A stretch of DNA of 64,000 nt from Rhizobium sp. L51/94. Its GTDB lineage: Bacteria; Pseudomonadota; Alphaproteobacteria; Rhizobiales; Rhizobiaceae. The notes beneath the pieces are model-generated. The model had not been told where the DNA came from and did no database searches. It worked only from the letters and a program-made list of their open reading frames with translations. Shown in pieces: positions 1-8,707 of the stretch (the stretch's first letter is position 1; each line of letters begins with the position of its first letter). Location of the stretch: the NCBI RefSeq assembly GCF_019355555.1, contig NZ_CP072141.1, forward strand, positions 3,032,001 to 3,096,000. Reading direction: 5' to 3'. A program made the translations under genes and the position numbers.

Positions 1-32
1 CAAAAACTGGCCAGAGATGATCGGCTTTTGAT

Positions 33-245
33 GGGGGCGAAATAGGATCGACAAGGGTGTAAAGATCTACTTTTTGCCCGGCATTGTACCACCGTTATCG
101 GACTAAATCTGTAGTTGCAAACACCAACTATGCGGAAGCTCGTCTCGCTGCTTAATCGCAGTGTGACACTTCAAATCAAGTCCTGAAGGTTCGCACCTTA
201 AGGCGGGGTTCGGAGGTACCTGGCAACAGAAACCTCCACCTTCTC
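33..245 (+). ncRNA. ssrA: tmRNA (ssrA), coding piece of circularly permuted two-piece tmRNA
   Basis: tmRNA rescues stalled ribosomes and tags the nascent chain for proteolysis. The sequence opens with GGGGGCGAAATAGGATCGAC, the 5' acceptor strand and D-loop region of the tRNA-like domain. The resume codon GCA is at 117-119 and the tag frame runs to the TAA at 153-155, encoding ANTNYAEARLAA. The 3' part ends near ACCTCCACC, followed by a T-rich stretch. In alphaproteobacteria the gene is permuted: the acceptor piece (T-arm and CCA end) lies first, then a spacer that is cut out, then this coding piece. Bases 1-32 would therefore be the end of that spacer, and the acceptor piece lies outside the window. 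The exact 3' end is estimated. The tag has Thr where the rhizobial tags I remember have Asp. Confidence 0.93.
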
Positions 246-358
246 CCTTTTTCGGAAATCATGTATGGTCGGTCGACATGACTCGCGCGTCGGGGGTTTT
301 CCGAATCCGCCTGCTGTGGCATAGAGCCTTGAAGACGGCCAACGAAAGACGGGAAAGC

Positions 359-865
359 ATGGGGCAGGATCATATCCGCTACGATATTCTGGCACAGGAC
401 GCTCTGCGCGGAGTTATCCGTAAGGTTCTGACCGAGGTCGGCACGACCGGCCGCCTGCCCGGCGACCACCACTTCTTCATTACATTCCTGACCGGCGCCG
501 CTGGCGTGCGCATCTCCCAGCATCTGAAGTCGAAGTATCCGGAGCAGATGACCATCGTCATCCAGCACCAGTTCTGGGAGCTGAAGATCACCGAAACCCA
601 TTTCGAGATCGGCCTGTCGTTCTCTGACGTACCGGAAAAGCTGGTGGTGCCTTTCAACGCCATCCGCGGTTTCTATGATCCGTCGGTGAATTTCGAGCTC
701 GAATTCGACGTGCCTCTCAGCGACGAGGAAGAATTGCCGAGTGGCGAGATCACCGCATATCCCGTCAATACGGATACACCGGTCGAGCACATCGCCACCA
801 ACGAAAGCGAGCCGAAGAAGCCCGGCTCCGTCGTGTCGCTGGATGCATTTCGCAAGAAACAGTGA
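359..865 (+). CDS. sspB: SspB-family ClpXP protease adaptor (alphaproteobacterial type)
   Basis: 168 residues. SspB binds the tmRNA tag on abandoned proteins and delivers them to ClpXP. The N-terminal two thirds carries the conserved substrate-binding fold, with segments such as LPGDHHFFITF and VPFNAIRGFYDPS. A charged linker follows and then a short C-terminal tail, SVVSLDAFRKKQ, the position where SspB proteins keep their ClpX-docking motif. The start at ATG 359 is preceded by a GGGAAAG-like ribosome-binding site; the frame is open further upstream (ATG 278) but that part is not family-like. It lies about 115 bp downstream of the tmRNA gene on the same strand, which supports the assignment because tag and adaptor are functional partners. 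Confidence 0.9.
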   Translation: MGQDHIRYDILAQDALRGVIRKVLTEVGTTGRLPGDHHFFITFLTGAAGVRISQHLKSKYPEQMTIVIQHQFWELKITETHFEIGLSFSDVPEKLVVPFNAIRGFYDPSVNFELEFDVPLSDEEELPSGEITAYPVNTDTPVEHIATNESEPKKPGSVVSLDAFRKKQ

Positions 866-902
866 AATCACGGCCCCAGGCGATGCGTTGGGGAGCGGAT
901 CG

Positions 903-1097
903 ATGACTGCAGAGATCGTCAACCTGAAACAGTTTCGAAAGCAGCAGGCACGCTCCGACAAGGAGAAGCAGGCCGAGCAGAACCGCATCACTTTCGGCCG
1001 CACCAAGAGCGAAAAGAAGCTGACGACAACGCTCAACGACAAGGCTAGCAAGGCGCTGGACGACGGACATATCGAGCAGCCGTCGACTGACAAATAA
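903..1097 (+). CDS. DUF4169-family small basic protein
   Basis: 64 residues, highly charged, predicted helical, with no signal or membrane segment. It starts 37 nt after sspB, with GGGGAG placed 8 nt before ATG 903. The N-terminus, EIVNLKQFRKQQ, and the following Lys/Glu-rich stretch with FGRTKSEKK match the DUF4169 pattern as I remember it. Function is unknown. The N-terminal motif resembles the C-terminal tail of the preceding SspB (VVSLDAFRKKQ), which hints at a shared binding partner; that is inference only. Confidence 0.75.
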   Translation: MTAEIVNLKQFRKQQARSDKEKQAEQNRITFGRTKSEKKLTTTLNDKASKALDDGHIEQPSTDK

Positions 1098-1183
1098 GCC
1101 GCAAGCTTGGCGGGTCCACGCAGTCAAATACGTCCGGTCGATCGATTTACAGTCGTTTCCGAAAAAGCGTCCACCAGGCCATC

Positions 1184-1405
1184 ATGATCCGCAAACACTC
1201 CGCCACGCTCCATGGCCACCGCACCAGCTTCACGCTGGAGGATGGTTTCTGGGACGAACTGAAGCTGATTGCCAATGCACGTGGCCTGTCGCAGGCCGCA
1301 CTTATCGCCGAAATCGACGATAGGAGATCTCCGGAAAGCAACCTGTCGTCAGCGCTGAGGCTCCATGTCCTACAATGGCTGAAGGACGCTGCCAGAAAAG
1401 AGTGA
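1184..1405 (+). CDS. Ribbon-helix-helix domain protein (RHH_4 type)
   Basis: 73 residues, a single domain. The pattern HGHRTSFTLEDGFWDELK, then a helix (IANARGLSQAALIAEID) and NLSSALRLHVLQWLK, is typical of the short alphaproteobacterial RHH_4 proteins, which are thought to be DNA-binding or interaction modules. The start at ATG 1184 gives the family-typical N-terminus MIRKHS; the ribosome-binding site is weak. It is the last gene of the co-directional run ssrA-sspB-DUF4169-RHH and converges on the AsmA gene, whose stop is 24 nt away. Target unknown. Confidence 0.8.
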   Translation: MIRKHSATLHGHRTSFTLEDGFWDELKLIANARGLSQAALIAEIDDRRSPESNLSSALRLHVLQWLKDAARKE

Positions 1406-1428
1406 CGACCAGCGACTGCCCCGCCTGA

Positions 1429-4400
1429 TCAGAACTTTTGCGGTGGAGTGGAAAAATCCGGAACAGTCAGCGGTGCCGGTAAAGGTGGCTGCTGCTGCGA
1501 TTTGGCTTTCTGTTCGGCATCGGCTTTTGCCTTGACCTCAGCTTCAGCCCGTGCCGCCTCGTTTGCCTGAAATTTGGCCAAGGCCTCAGCACGTGCCTTC
1601 GTTGCCGCTTTGATCTTGGCCTTTACGGCGGCATCGGCCTTCGCCTTTTCTTCCGCCTGCGCCTGCGCTTCGGCCTGTGCCTTGGCCGCAGCGTCAGCTT
1701 CAGCCTTGGCGGCGGCATCGGCTTCCGCCTGCAGCTTTGCTTTCGTCGCCGCCTCCGCCTGTCGCTGCGTCTCGGCCTGTTCGGCCAGCATTCTCAGGCG
1801 CTCCTCCTCGGCCTTGCGCTGCTCCTCGATGACTGCATCCTGCTGGCGCTTGATATCGCGCTCGGTGGCTGCGAATTTCGTGAGCGCCACCTCGCGCCTC
1901 AACCGCTGCTTTTCCAGCACACCAGATTGCAGCCGCTCGACCCGGCGTCGTTCGCGCTCGAAGGCCCGCAAGGACAGGAAGCTGGTGACAGCGCTGGAAT
2001 CGACGCTGCGGGTCGGTGTTGCCAGCGGCCCAGTGAAGCCGAGACGCAGGGCCGGATCGGCACCACTGACAGCATCGGCGCCGGCATTTAGAGAAATGGC
2101 GAGCGCACCGCGGATGGTCTCGTCGGACAGGTTGATATCGGCATTGCCGGTCAGTTTGGCCGTATCGGTCATGGCAACGAGATTGTCGATCCGCACCCGT
2201 CCGCCCGAAATATTGAGCGGCATCGTCAGCGGCTTCAACACCGCATCGCCGTTGTTCAGCAGCGTCTGGACGATCGGCTCCACCTTGTCGGCGGTGACGG
2301 CGCCCTGGATCTGGTCGGTGGCCGACAACAGCGATGGCAGGATGCCGAGATTGAGACCACGAATACGCGTTTCGCCGAGCATCACCTGGCCGGAGCCGCT
2401 CGCCGAGGCCGCGAGGTCGCTGACGCTCTTGCCGCTTGCCTCCATGTTGAGAGAGAGCCCTGCCCTCCCGGTCGCCACAGGGGCGCCGTCGCGCTGCCAG
2501 CCGATGACGGCCAGATCGGCATTGCCGAGATCGATCTTCGTTTGCAGCAAGGCATTGCCATCATTGTTGGCAAGCAGCAGGCGACCGCCGATCGTTCCAC
2601 CGCTCCATTTGCCTGCCATGTCGTTGAACTGCAGGGCATCGCCCTTGTATGACATGTTGGTGGTGAAATCGGATACGGGACCGAAAATGCCGGGCCACAT
2701 CTGCTGAGCCGAGAGTTTTACATTGATGTCGGTGCCGGTAAACATCGGCAGTCCCAGCTTGGCCCTCGTCAGGCTGCCATCGGCCGGGTCCGTCATCGGG
2801 CCGAAGATGGCCTCTCCGAGCCACCCGAGATCGGCTTCCGTCATGGCAATGTCGCCGCTCGCCTTGATGTTGGCCGCCTTGCGGTCGAAGGCCAGCTTGC
2901 CGGTCACGCCGTTGCTGGCGAATTGCCCCTTGATGTCGGAGAACGCCACCTTGTCCGAATCGATCGTCGCGGTGATCTGGAGTTTCGCCGGCAGGCCGGT
3001 GCCCATCTGCGGCATGCCGATGCCGTTCATGACCAGATACGGATCGAGATCGGCGCTCTCCATTGACAGCGCCATCGTGCCGTTGAGAAATGTCGCCGGC
3101 CGGACATCGACCTTGCCGTTGGCAGTAAACGACGTCTTGTCGGTGGCAAATGTCAGGGCCGCATCGGCCGGGTCGTTATCGGTCGCCGACACCTTCAGAG
3201 TCAGGCGTCCGTTGGCATCGGCATCGACGGGCAGCGGATCGAGGCCCGCCTGGCCGAACAGGATCGAAGTGACCGAATTCTCAAGCGTCGCCTCAAGCGT
3301 CGTCGTACCCTTGCCGGTCAGCGCCAGAAGGTCGGACATGCGGTAATCGAGGTTGACGCGGCTGCCGTTGGAAACGCCGGCCAGCGTCAGTGCCAGCCCG
3401 TTGCCCTGGTCGCCGCCCAGCGTCAGTGCTCCGCGAAGGGCCGTGTTGCCGTACCATGCACCATTGCGCACAAGCCGGTCGACGACCGGGTGATGCGGCA
3501 GGTGCTGGCTGAGCATCGTGAAGAACGACGTCGGGTCGGCAGCCTTGAAGGTGATTTCGCCCGATCCCTTGTATTCGAGCAGAGAGCCTGACGCGCGCCC
3601 GGTGGCGGTAATCTCTGCGCCGGCAACGTCGCGCACGAACAGCTTGTCGAGCTTCAGGGCTCCATCGGCAATTCCGAACGTAGTCTCGACATCGCTGGCG
3701 GCTATGCCGAAGGCGGAAAACTTGTCTGCTTTCAGATGGGCGTTGATCTTGTGATCGAGAATGTTTTCACCCGGTTCCTGTCCGGTAAACAGGCCGGTCA
3801 GGGCGCGCAGCGCGTCGAGATCGAGGGAATCGCCATTGAGATCGACAGCCAGCGTCGGCGCCTGGTTTTCCGGCAGCTGACGATCCAGCCGCCCTTTCAG
3901 CGTCGCATCGCCGATGGCAATCTCGAGGTTGTCGAAACGCTGCCGTAAATGGGTCAGGTTGACGTCGGCGGAAAAGCCGGCGGCCTTCAACTCGCGAATG
4001 GACGGATCGACGGTGCCAGACAGCCAAGTGGCGAGCCCCGAAGGCTGGCTGGAGGCCACCAGCAGGTTGCCGGTGAAGTTCGGGTCGCCTTGCAGCAGCA
4101 ACTTGCCCTTGGCTTCCACTTGCGTGCGGCCGGGTAGCGTGCCGACTGCCTTGTCGACGGTCCAGCCGGCGCCCGCTGGTTCGAGATCGAGCTGCACGTC
4201 GCGCAATGTCGTGTCGCCGGCAACGATTGCCGGCAGGCGTACCGTTGCCTTGCCAGGCACTTGAGGCACCGGTATTTCGGCTGCGATGGCAATGAGGTTG
4301 CTCAGCCTTTGCCGCGCGGAAACTGCGGGGTTGCGCGTCGTCTTGCCTTCGCTGCCCTGATTTCCGAGCCGGTTGACATCGATCTGCTGTCCGTCCGCCG

Positions 4401-5325
4401 TCAGCAGGAACTCCGGCTTTGGCCCCGTATCGAGCGTTGCCTCGCCGGTGATGACATAAGGGTCGTCGGAAGCACCGAGCTCCAGGCGGTATTCGGGAAT
4501 ACGAATGCGGTCGTTGGTGAGTTCGAACTTGCCCTTGGCACGCGGCTCGCTCGATTTAGCGTCGCCCGATATCTTGCGTGCCTGCCGGGTTTCAATGCCG
4601 GCCGAGAACGTACCAAGGTAATCGGGCTTGCTCGCCACCAGCTTCAGTTCGCCATCGAGATCGATGCTGACGGGATGGCTCTGCGGCACCAGGCGCGTGC
4701 GGACCTTCAGCACGCCGTTGTCATCGGGCTGGCTGCTGGCGATGGTGAACTTCCCATGCTCGTCATCGAGCGCTGCCTCGCCTTCGACCCGCCAAGGGCC
4801 GGCCAGCGATTTCGCGGACATTTCGGCATTGAGATCGGTAATATGGCGCGTGCGCCCTGATTGCTCGTCGATGAACTCGACCGATCCGCCATCCACATGG
4901 ACGTTTTCCAGCACCACGGATTTCGCCGGAATTTCCGACTGGCTGCCGCGCATCCAGTCCAGCGTGCCATCCTTCAGCAGCCGCAGGCGGACCTTCGGCT
5001 GGGAGATGCGCATGTCGAAGATCAGCGCCTCGCCAGACAGGAAAGGCGCAAGCTCGGCATCCATCGCAAATTCTGAAATCTGCACAATCGGCGTCCCGTC
5101 CGGCTCCTGGCCGACGCGCACGTCATGCAGCGTGACTGAGGGAAACGGCAGCAGGCGGGCATCGACGGAACCATGAACGGTGACCTTCTTGCCGATGATG
5201 CGGCTGGCCTGTTCCTCGAAACTTTGCCGAAATCCGGTCCAGTCGATGAAGAGCGGCGCCAGCAGCGCCACGAACAGCACCACCACCAGAACGCCACCCA
5301 GAAAGACCAGGACCTTGCCTAACAA
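1429..5325 (-). CDS. AsmA-family protein with TolA-like alanine/lysine-rich tail
   Basis: 1298 residues. One N-terminal membrane helix (about residues 4-27) is followed by the AsmA start pattern FIDWTGFRQSFEEQASRIIGK and a very long beta-rich periplasmic region ending in a second conserved AsmA block (roughly residues 850-1120). AsmA-like proteins are inner-membrane anchored and are linked to outer-membrane biogenesis and bridge-like lipid transport. The last 150 or so residues are a charged, Ala/Lys/Glu/Gln-rich predicted helix with repeats like AEADAAAKA, then a Pro-rich end. That tail is unlike AsmA and like the TolA stalk. The start is an inferred TTG at 5325 with GGAG about 10 nt upstream; no ATG in this frame fits. 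Convergent with the RHH gene. Confidence 0.88.
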   Translation of the reverse strand: MLGKVLVFLGGVLVVVLFVALLAPLFIDWTGFRQSFEEQASRIIGKKVTVHGSVDARLLPFPSVTLHDVRVGQEPDGTPIVQISEFAMDAELAPFLSGEALIFDMRISQPKVRLRLLKDGTLDWMRGSQSEIPAKSVVLENVHVDGGSVEFIDEQSGRTRHITDLNAEMSAKSLAGPWRVEGEAALDDEHGKFTIASSQPDDNGVLKVRTRLVPQSHPVSIDLDGELKLVASKPDYLGTFSAGIETRQARKISGDAKSSEPRAKGKFELTNDRIRIPEYRLELGASDDPYVITGEATLDTGPKPEFLLTADGQQIDVNRLGNQGSEGKTTRNPAVSARQRLSNLIAIAAEIPVPQVPGKATVRLPAIVAGDTTLRDVQLDLEPAGAGWTVDKAVGTLPGRTQVEAKGKLLLQGDPNFTGNLLVASSQPSGLATWLSGTVDPSIRELKAAGFSADVNLTHLRQRFDNLEIAIGDATLKGRLDRQLPENQAPTLAVDLNGDSLDLDALRALTGLFTGQEPGENILDHKINAHLKADKFSAFGIAASDVETTFGIADGALKLDKLFVRDVAGAEITATGRASGSLLEYKGSGEITFKAADPTSFFTMLSQHLPHHPVVDRLVRNGAWYGNTALRGALTLGGDQGNGLALTLAGVSNGSRVNLDYRMSDLLALTGKGTTTLEATLENSVTSILFGQAGLDPLPVDADANGRLTLKVSATDNDPADAALTFATDKTSFTANGKVDVRPATFLNGTMALSMESADLDPYLVMNGIGMPQMGTGLPAKLQITATIDSDKVAFSDIKGQFASNGVTGKLAFDRKAANIKASGDIAMTEADLGWLGEAIFGPMTDPADGSLTRAKLGLPMFTGTDINVKLSAQQMWPGIFGPVSDFTTNMSYKGDALQFNDMAGKWSGGTIGGRLLLANNDGNALLQTKIDLGNADLAVIGWQRDGAPVATGRAGLSLNMEASGKSVSDLAASASGSGQVMLGETRIRGLNLGILPSLLSATDQIQGAVTADKVEPIVQTLLNNGDAVLKPLTMPLNISGGRVRIDNLVAMTDTAKLTGNADINLSDETIRGALAISLNAGADAVSGADPALRLGFTGPLATPTRSVDSSAVTSFLSLRAFERERRRVERLQSGVLEKQRLRREVALTKFAATERDIKRQQDAVIEEQRKAEEERLRMLAEQAETQRQAEAATKAKLQAEADAAAKAEADAAAKAQAEAQAQAEEKAKADAAVKAKIKAATKARAEALAKFQANEAARAEAEVKAKADAEQKAKSQQQPPLPAPLTVPDFSTPPQKF

Positions 5326-5413
5326 CGCGTTGAATCTCCATTCCTCATGCCCGTCACGACACTAGCGCCATTCGCGTCGGGGGCAAGGCAAACTCATGGT
5401 AATATTCCATTTT

Positions 5414-6829
5414 TCAGTCTGCATGAAAGATTTTGCCGGGATTGAATATGCCATCGGGATCGAGACTGCGCTTGATCTGGCGCATCAGGTCGACGGCGCC
5501 GCCGAGCTCCTGCTCGAGAAACGCCATCTTGCCCTGGCCGATGCCATGTTCGCCCGTGCAGGTGCCGTCCATCGACAGCGCCCGCGCATTGAGACGCGCG
5601 ACAAATCCCTCGGCAACGGCGACACCTTCGGGCGTCTTGTCGTCGAACAGCAGCAGGACGTGGAAGTTTCCATCACCGGCGTGCCCGACGATCGGCCCCA
5701 GCAGTCCATGCGCCTCGATATCGGCCTGTGTTTCGACGACGCACTCGGCAAGCCTCGAAATCGGCACGCAGACGTCCGTCGACAAAGCCGCCAATTCAGG
5801 CGCAAGCGCGCGGCAGGCCCAGTACGCATCGTGACGGGCCTTCCAGAGCTTGTTGCGCTCCTCGACATTGACGGTCCATTGAAACTCGTCCCCGCCACAT
5901 TCGGCAGCGATCTCACCGAATTCAGCCGATTGCAGCGGCACCGTTTCCTCCGTGCCATGAAATTCCAGGAACAGGGTCGGCCGCTCGGGATAGGACAGGC
6001 CGGAGTAGCGGTTGCAGGCACGAACCTGCATGCTGTCCAGCAATTCGATGCGGGCAACGGGAATGCCCATCTGGATGGTCATGATGACGGCGTCACAGGC
6101 CGCCTTGATGGTCGGGAAGGCGCAGACGCCACCGGCGATCTTCTGCGGAATACCCTGCAGCCGCAGCGTCACCGAGGTCAGAATGCCGAGCGTCCCCTCG
6201 GATCCGACGAACAGGCGGGTCAGGTCGTAGCCGGCGGAGGATTTACGGGCCCGGCGAGCGGTGCTGATCTCCTCGCCGGACGCCGTTACAGCGGTCACAG
6301 CCAGAACATTGTCCTTCATCGTCCCGTAGCGCACCGCATTGGTGCCGGATGCGCGGGTCGACGTCATGCCGCCGATCGAGGCGTTGGCCCCTGGATCGAT
6401 GGGGAAGAACAGGCCGGTATCGCGCAGGTAGACGTTGAGCTCCTCGCGCGTCACGCCCGGCTCGACGACGCAATCGAGATCCTCCGCATTGACTGCAAGA
6501 ACCTTGTTCATCCGACTCATATCTATCGATATTCCGCCATTTGGCGCATTGATCTGGCCTTCCAGCGACGAGCCCGTGCCGAACGCGATGACGGGCACCT
6601 TGTGCTCGGAACAGGCGCGCACGGCAGCCTTGACGTCGTCGCTGCTCTCGGCAAAAAGCACGCCGTCGGGCAGCTGCGAGGGAATGTATGTGGTGGTGTG
6701 CGCGTGCTGGGCACGAAAGGCATCACCCGTCTGGAAACGGTCGCCGAAAGCCTGCTTCAGAATGCCGAGAACGGCAGCAACGCCCGCCTCGTTGCGTGTT
6801 CCAGCTCTTGCATCCGCCAGCGCCATTGC
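5414..6829 (-). CDS. FAD-linked oxidase, GlcD / D-lactate dehydrogenase (cytochrome) type
   Basis: 471 residues. The N-terminal FAD-binding (PCMH) domain includes GTGSSLEGQINAP and PGANASIGGMTSTRASGTNA. The C-terminal FAD-oxidase domain carries GHAGDGNFHVLL and MDGTCTGEHGIGQGK, the family's cofactor and metal-binding signatures. Such enzymes oxidise 2-hydroxy acids (glycolate, D-lactate, D-2-hydroxyglutarate) and pass electrons to the respiratory chain; the exact substrate cannot be told from sequence. The start ATG at 6829 is chosen because GGGAG lies 8 nt upstream and the residues before it are not family-like. It is divergent from the amino-acid ABC transporter genes; no GlcE or GlcF partners are adjacent. 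Confidence 0.88.
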   Translation of the reverse strand, partial: AMALADARAGTRNEAGVAAVLGILKQAFGDRFQTGDAFRAQHAHTTTYIPSQLPDGVLFAESSDDVKAAVRACSEHKVPVIAFGTGSSLEGQINAPNGGISIDMSRMNKVLAVNAEDLDCVVEPGVTREELNVYLRDTGLFFPIDPGANASIGGMTSTRASGTNAVRYGTMKDNVLAVTAVTASGEEISTARRARKSSAGYDLTRLFVGSEGTLGILTSVTLRLQGIPQKIAGGVCAFPTIKAACDAVIMTIQMGIPVARIELLDSMQVRACNRYSGLSYPERPTLFLEFHGTEETVPLQSAEFGEIAAECGGDEFQWTVNVEERNKLWKARHDAYWACRALAPELAALSTDVCVPISRLAECVVETQADIEAHGLLGPIVGHAGDGNFHVLLLFDDKTPEGVAVAEGFVARLNARALSMDGTCTGEHGIGQGKMAFLEQELGGAVDLMRQIKRSLDPDGIFNPGKIFHAD

Positions 6830-7174
6830 GTGATCTCCCATGCGATCTCGGCAGGACCTGTAAGGCCCCGAAGGGCTTCTATGAGACAAGCGATCCGTCC
6901 TGTCCAGCCCAACGTCGGGTCCAGCGGTCTCATGGAACGACACCGGACCTTGCTCTCCGGCAGATCGGAATTGCGGCTGCGACCGACAACCGCTGCAGCG
7001 TTAGAGAACCGAAATATTGCACAAAATCGCGGCATGTGCGTTTGCGGCAGGCCGCCTTTCGGCTCGTCGGAGAGCCCGGACCCGCCACATCGCGCCAGTC
7101 CCGGCGCTCATCGTCTGGCACGCGAATTGCGTAGGCCTTCTTGATTTTTCATTCGAGTTTAAAAGGACAAGCCT
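6830..7174. other. Divergent intergenic region between FAD-linked oxidase and ABC transporter
   Basis: 345 bp without a convincing gene. It must hold the promoters for both divergent units. Open frames crossing it are extensions of the oxidase frame or its complement and lack family similarity. I see no clear operator or RNA structure beyond a short GCGGCAGGCCGC inverted repeat near 7042. Confidence 0.5.
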
Positions 7175-7969
7175 ATGAAACGCCAACAGTTCCTCCTCAT
7201 GGCCGCACTCGCGATGATGACGGTCGGCACCGTCTCCGCTCCCCATGCGGCGCGCGCAGACGCGCTCAGCGACATCGCCGCCCGTGGATCGATCCGCGTT
7301 GCCGTGCCGCAGGACGCACCGCCCTTCGGCACTGTCGGCCCGGACATGGAACTGCAGGGACTCGACATCGACATGGCGAAACTCATCGCCTCCAAACTGG
7401 GCGTCAAGGCCGAACTGGTGCCGGTGACGCTGCCGAACCGCATCCCCTACCTGCAGACCAACAAGGCCGACATCGTCATCTCCAGCCTTGGCAAGAACCC
7501 GGATCGCGAGAAGGTCATCGACTTCACCTCCGCCTATGCGCCCTTCTTCAACGGCGCCTTTGCCCCCGCCGACCTGAAGATCACGTCCGCTGCCGATCTC
7601 TCGGGCAAGACCGTTGCCGTGGCCCGCGGCGCCATCGAGGACCTCGCCCTGACGAAGATCGCCCCGCCGGATGCAATCATCAAGCGCTTCGAGGACAATA
7701 ACGGCACGATCTCGGCCTTCCTCTCGGGCCAGGTCCAGGTTATCGTGACAGGCAACGTCATTGCCGCTGCGATCCTCGAGAAGAACCCGCCGAACCGTCC
7801 GGAACTGAAGTTCCTGATGAACAAGTCGCCCTGCTATATCGGCCTCAACAAGAACGAGGACGCACTCAAGGGCAAGATCAACGAAATCATCGCGGCTGGC
7901 AGGGCCGATGGATCGATGAACAAGATCACCCAGAAATGGCTGCACCAGGACATCCCGGCAGACCTCTGA
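7175..7969 (+). CDS. ABC transporter substrate-binding protein, polar amino-acid type
   Basis: 264 residues. A Sec signal peptide (MKRQQFLLMAALAMMTV..., cleavage probably after AARA, about residue 28) precedes a family-3 solute-binding fold: GSIRVAVPQDAPPFG, then GLDIDMAKLIASKLGVKAELVPV, then NRIPYLQTNKADIVI. It would capture an amino acid in the periplasm and deliver it to the permeases that follow. ATG 7175 is preceded by AAAAGGA. First gene of a four-gene transporter operon; a stem-loop lies between it and the first permease. Ligand not predictable. Confidence 0.92.
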   Translation: MKRQQFLLMAALAMMTVGTVSAPHAARADALSDIAARGSIRVAVPQDAPPFGTVGPDMELQGLDIDMAKLIASKLGVKAELVPVTLPNRIPYLQTNKADIVISSLGKNPDREKVIDFTSAYAPFFNGAFAPADLKITSAADLSGKTVAVARGAIEDLALTKIAPPDAIIKRFEDNNGTISAFLSGQVQVIVTGNVIAAAILEKNPPNRPELKFLMNKSPCYIGLNKNEDALKGKINEIIAAGRADGSMNKITQKWLHQDIPADL

Positions 7970-7984
7970 CCGCTCCCTGACAAA

Positions 7985-8009
7985 GGCTGGCGCCCTTGCG
8001 GCGTCGGCC
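7985..8009 (+). other. Intercistronic stem-loop after the binding-protein gene
   Basis: GGCTGGCGCC and GGCGTCGGCC pair over 10 positions (two G-U pairs) around a 5-nt loop. There is no T-run after it, so it is probably not a full terminator. Hairpins at this place in binding-protein operons usually protect the upstream message and keep the binding protein more abundant than the membrane subunits; that role is inferred. Confidence 0.55.
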
Positions 8010-8035
8010 TCCCCACCGGAAGCGGAGGAACCTGG

Positions 8036-8707
8036 ATGCACTACCATTTCGACTTCGCCTGGCTCGGCGAATACTACCCCATGCTGATCAAGGGCGTCGG
8101 CATCACGCTGGAACTGACCGCCGTCGGCGCAGTTTTCGGCATCGGGCTTGCCATAGCCTGCGCCTGGGCCCGCTCGCTCGGCCCCCGTTGGCTGAGGCCC
8201 TTGGTCGTTCCCTATGTCGAACTGATCCGCAACACGCCCTTCATCGTCCAGCTGTTCTTCATATTCTTCGGACTGCCCGGCATCGGCATCAAGCTCGGGG
8301 AAATGCAGGCAGCCAATTTCGCCATGGTCATCAATCTCGGCGCATATGGATGCGAGATCATCCGGGCCGGCATTCAGGCGACACCGCGCGGCCAGTTCGA
8401 GGCGGGCGCCAGCCTTGCGATGACGCCGTTCCAGACATTCTGGCATGTGATCCTCGTCCCAGCGCTGCAGCGCATCTGGCCGGCCCTGTCGTCGCAGATC
8501 ATCATCGTCATGCTCGGCTCCGCCGTCGTCTCGCAGATCGCTGCTGAAGACCTGACCTTTGCCGCAAATTTCATCCAGTCGCGTTCGTTCCGCGCCTTCG
8601 AGGCCTATTTCGTCTCGACGACTATCTACCTGCTGCTGGCAATCATCCTGCGCCAGCTCCTGTCCGGCCTCGGCCGCATCCTCTTTCCGCGCGGGAGCAC
8701 CCGATGA
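8036..8707 (+). CDS. Amino-acid ABC transporter permease (HisM/HisQ type), first
   Basis: 223 residues, with several membrane segments in the usual polar amino-acid permease layout. It has PYVELIRNTPFIVQLFFIFFGLPG near residue 60-85 and the ATPase-coupling (EAA) loop EAGASLAMTPFQTFWHVILP-like near residues 120-140. The start ATG 8036 has GGAGG upstream. It overlaps the next permease by 4 nt (ATGA), so the two are likely translated together and form a heterodimeric channel. Confidence 0.92.
   Translation: MHYHFDFAWLGEYYPMLIKGVGITLELTAVGAVFGIGLAIACAWARSLGPRWLRPLVVPYVELIRNTPFIVQLFFIFFGLPGIGIKLGEMQAANFAMVINLGAYGCEIIRAGIQATPRGQFEAGASLAMTPFQTFWHVILVPALQRIWPALSSQIIIVMLGSAVVSQIAAEDLTFAANFIQSRSFRAFEAYFVSTTIYLLLAIILRQLLSGLGRILFPRGSTR

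Noticed and set aside
176..1127. Minus-strand open frames opposite sspB and DUF4169
   Set aside because: sspB and DUF4169 are recognised on the plus strand with good ribosome-binding sites; the opposite frames have no family features.
1560..1780. Repetitive sequence at 1.56-1.78 kb as a mobile repeat
   Set aside because: It encodes the Ala/Lys-rich helical tail of the AsmA protein; low complexity comes from the amino-acid composition.
5396..7144. 582-codon open frame on the plus strand opposite the FAD-linked oxidase
   Set aside because: The minus-strand frame has complete oxidase motifs; the opposite frame has none and results from G+C-rich codon bias.
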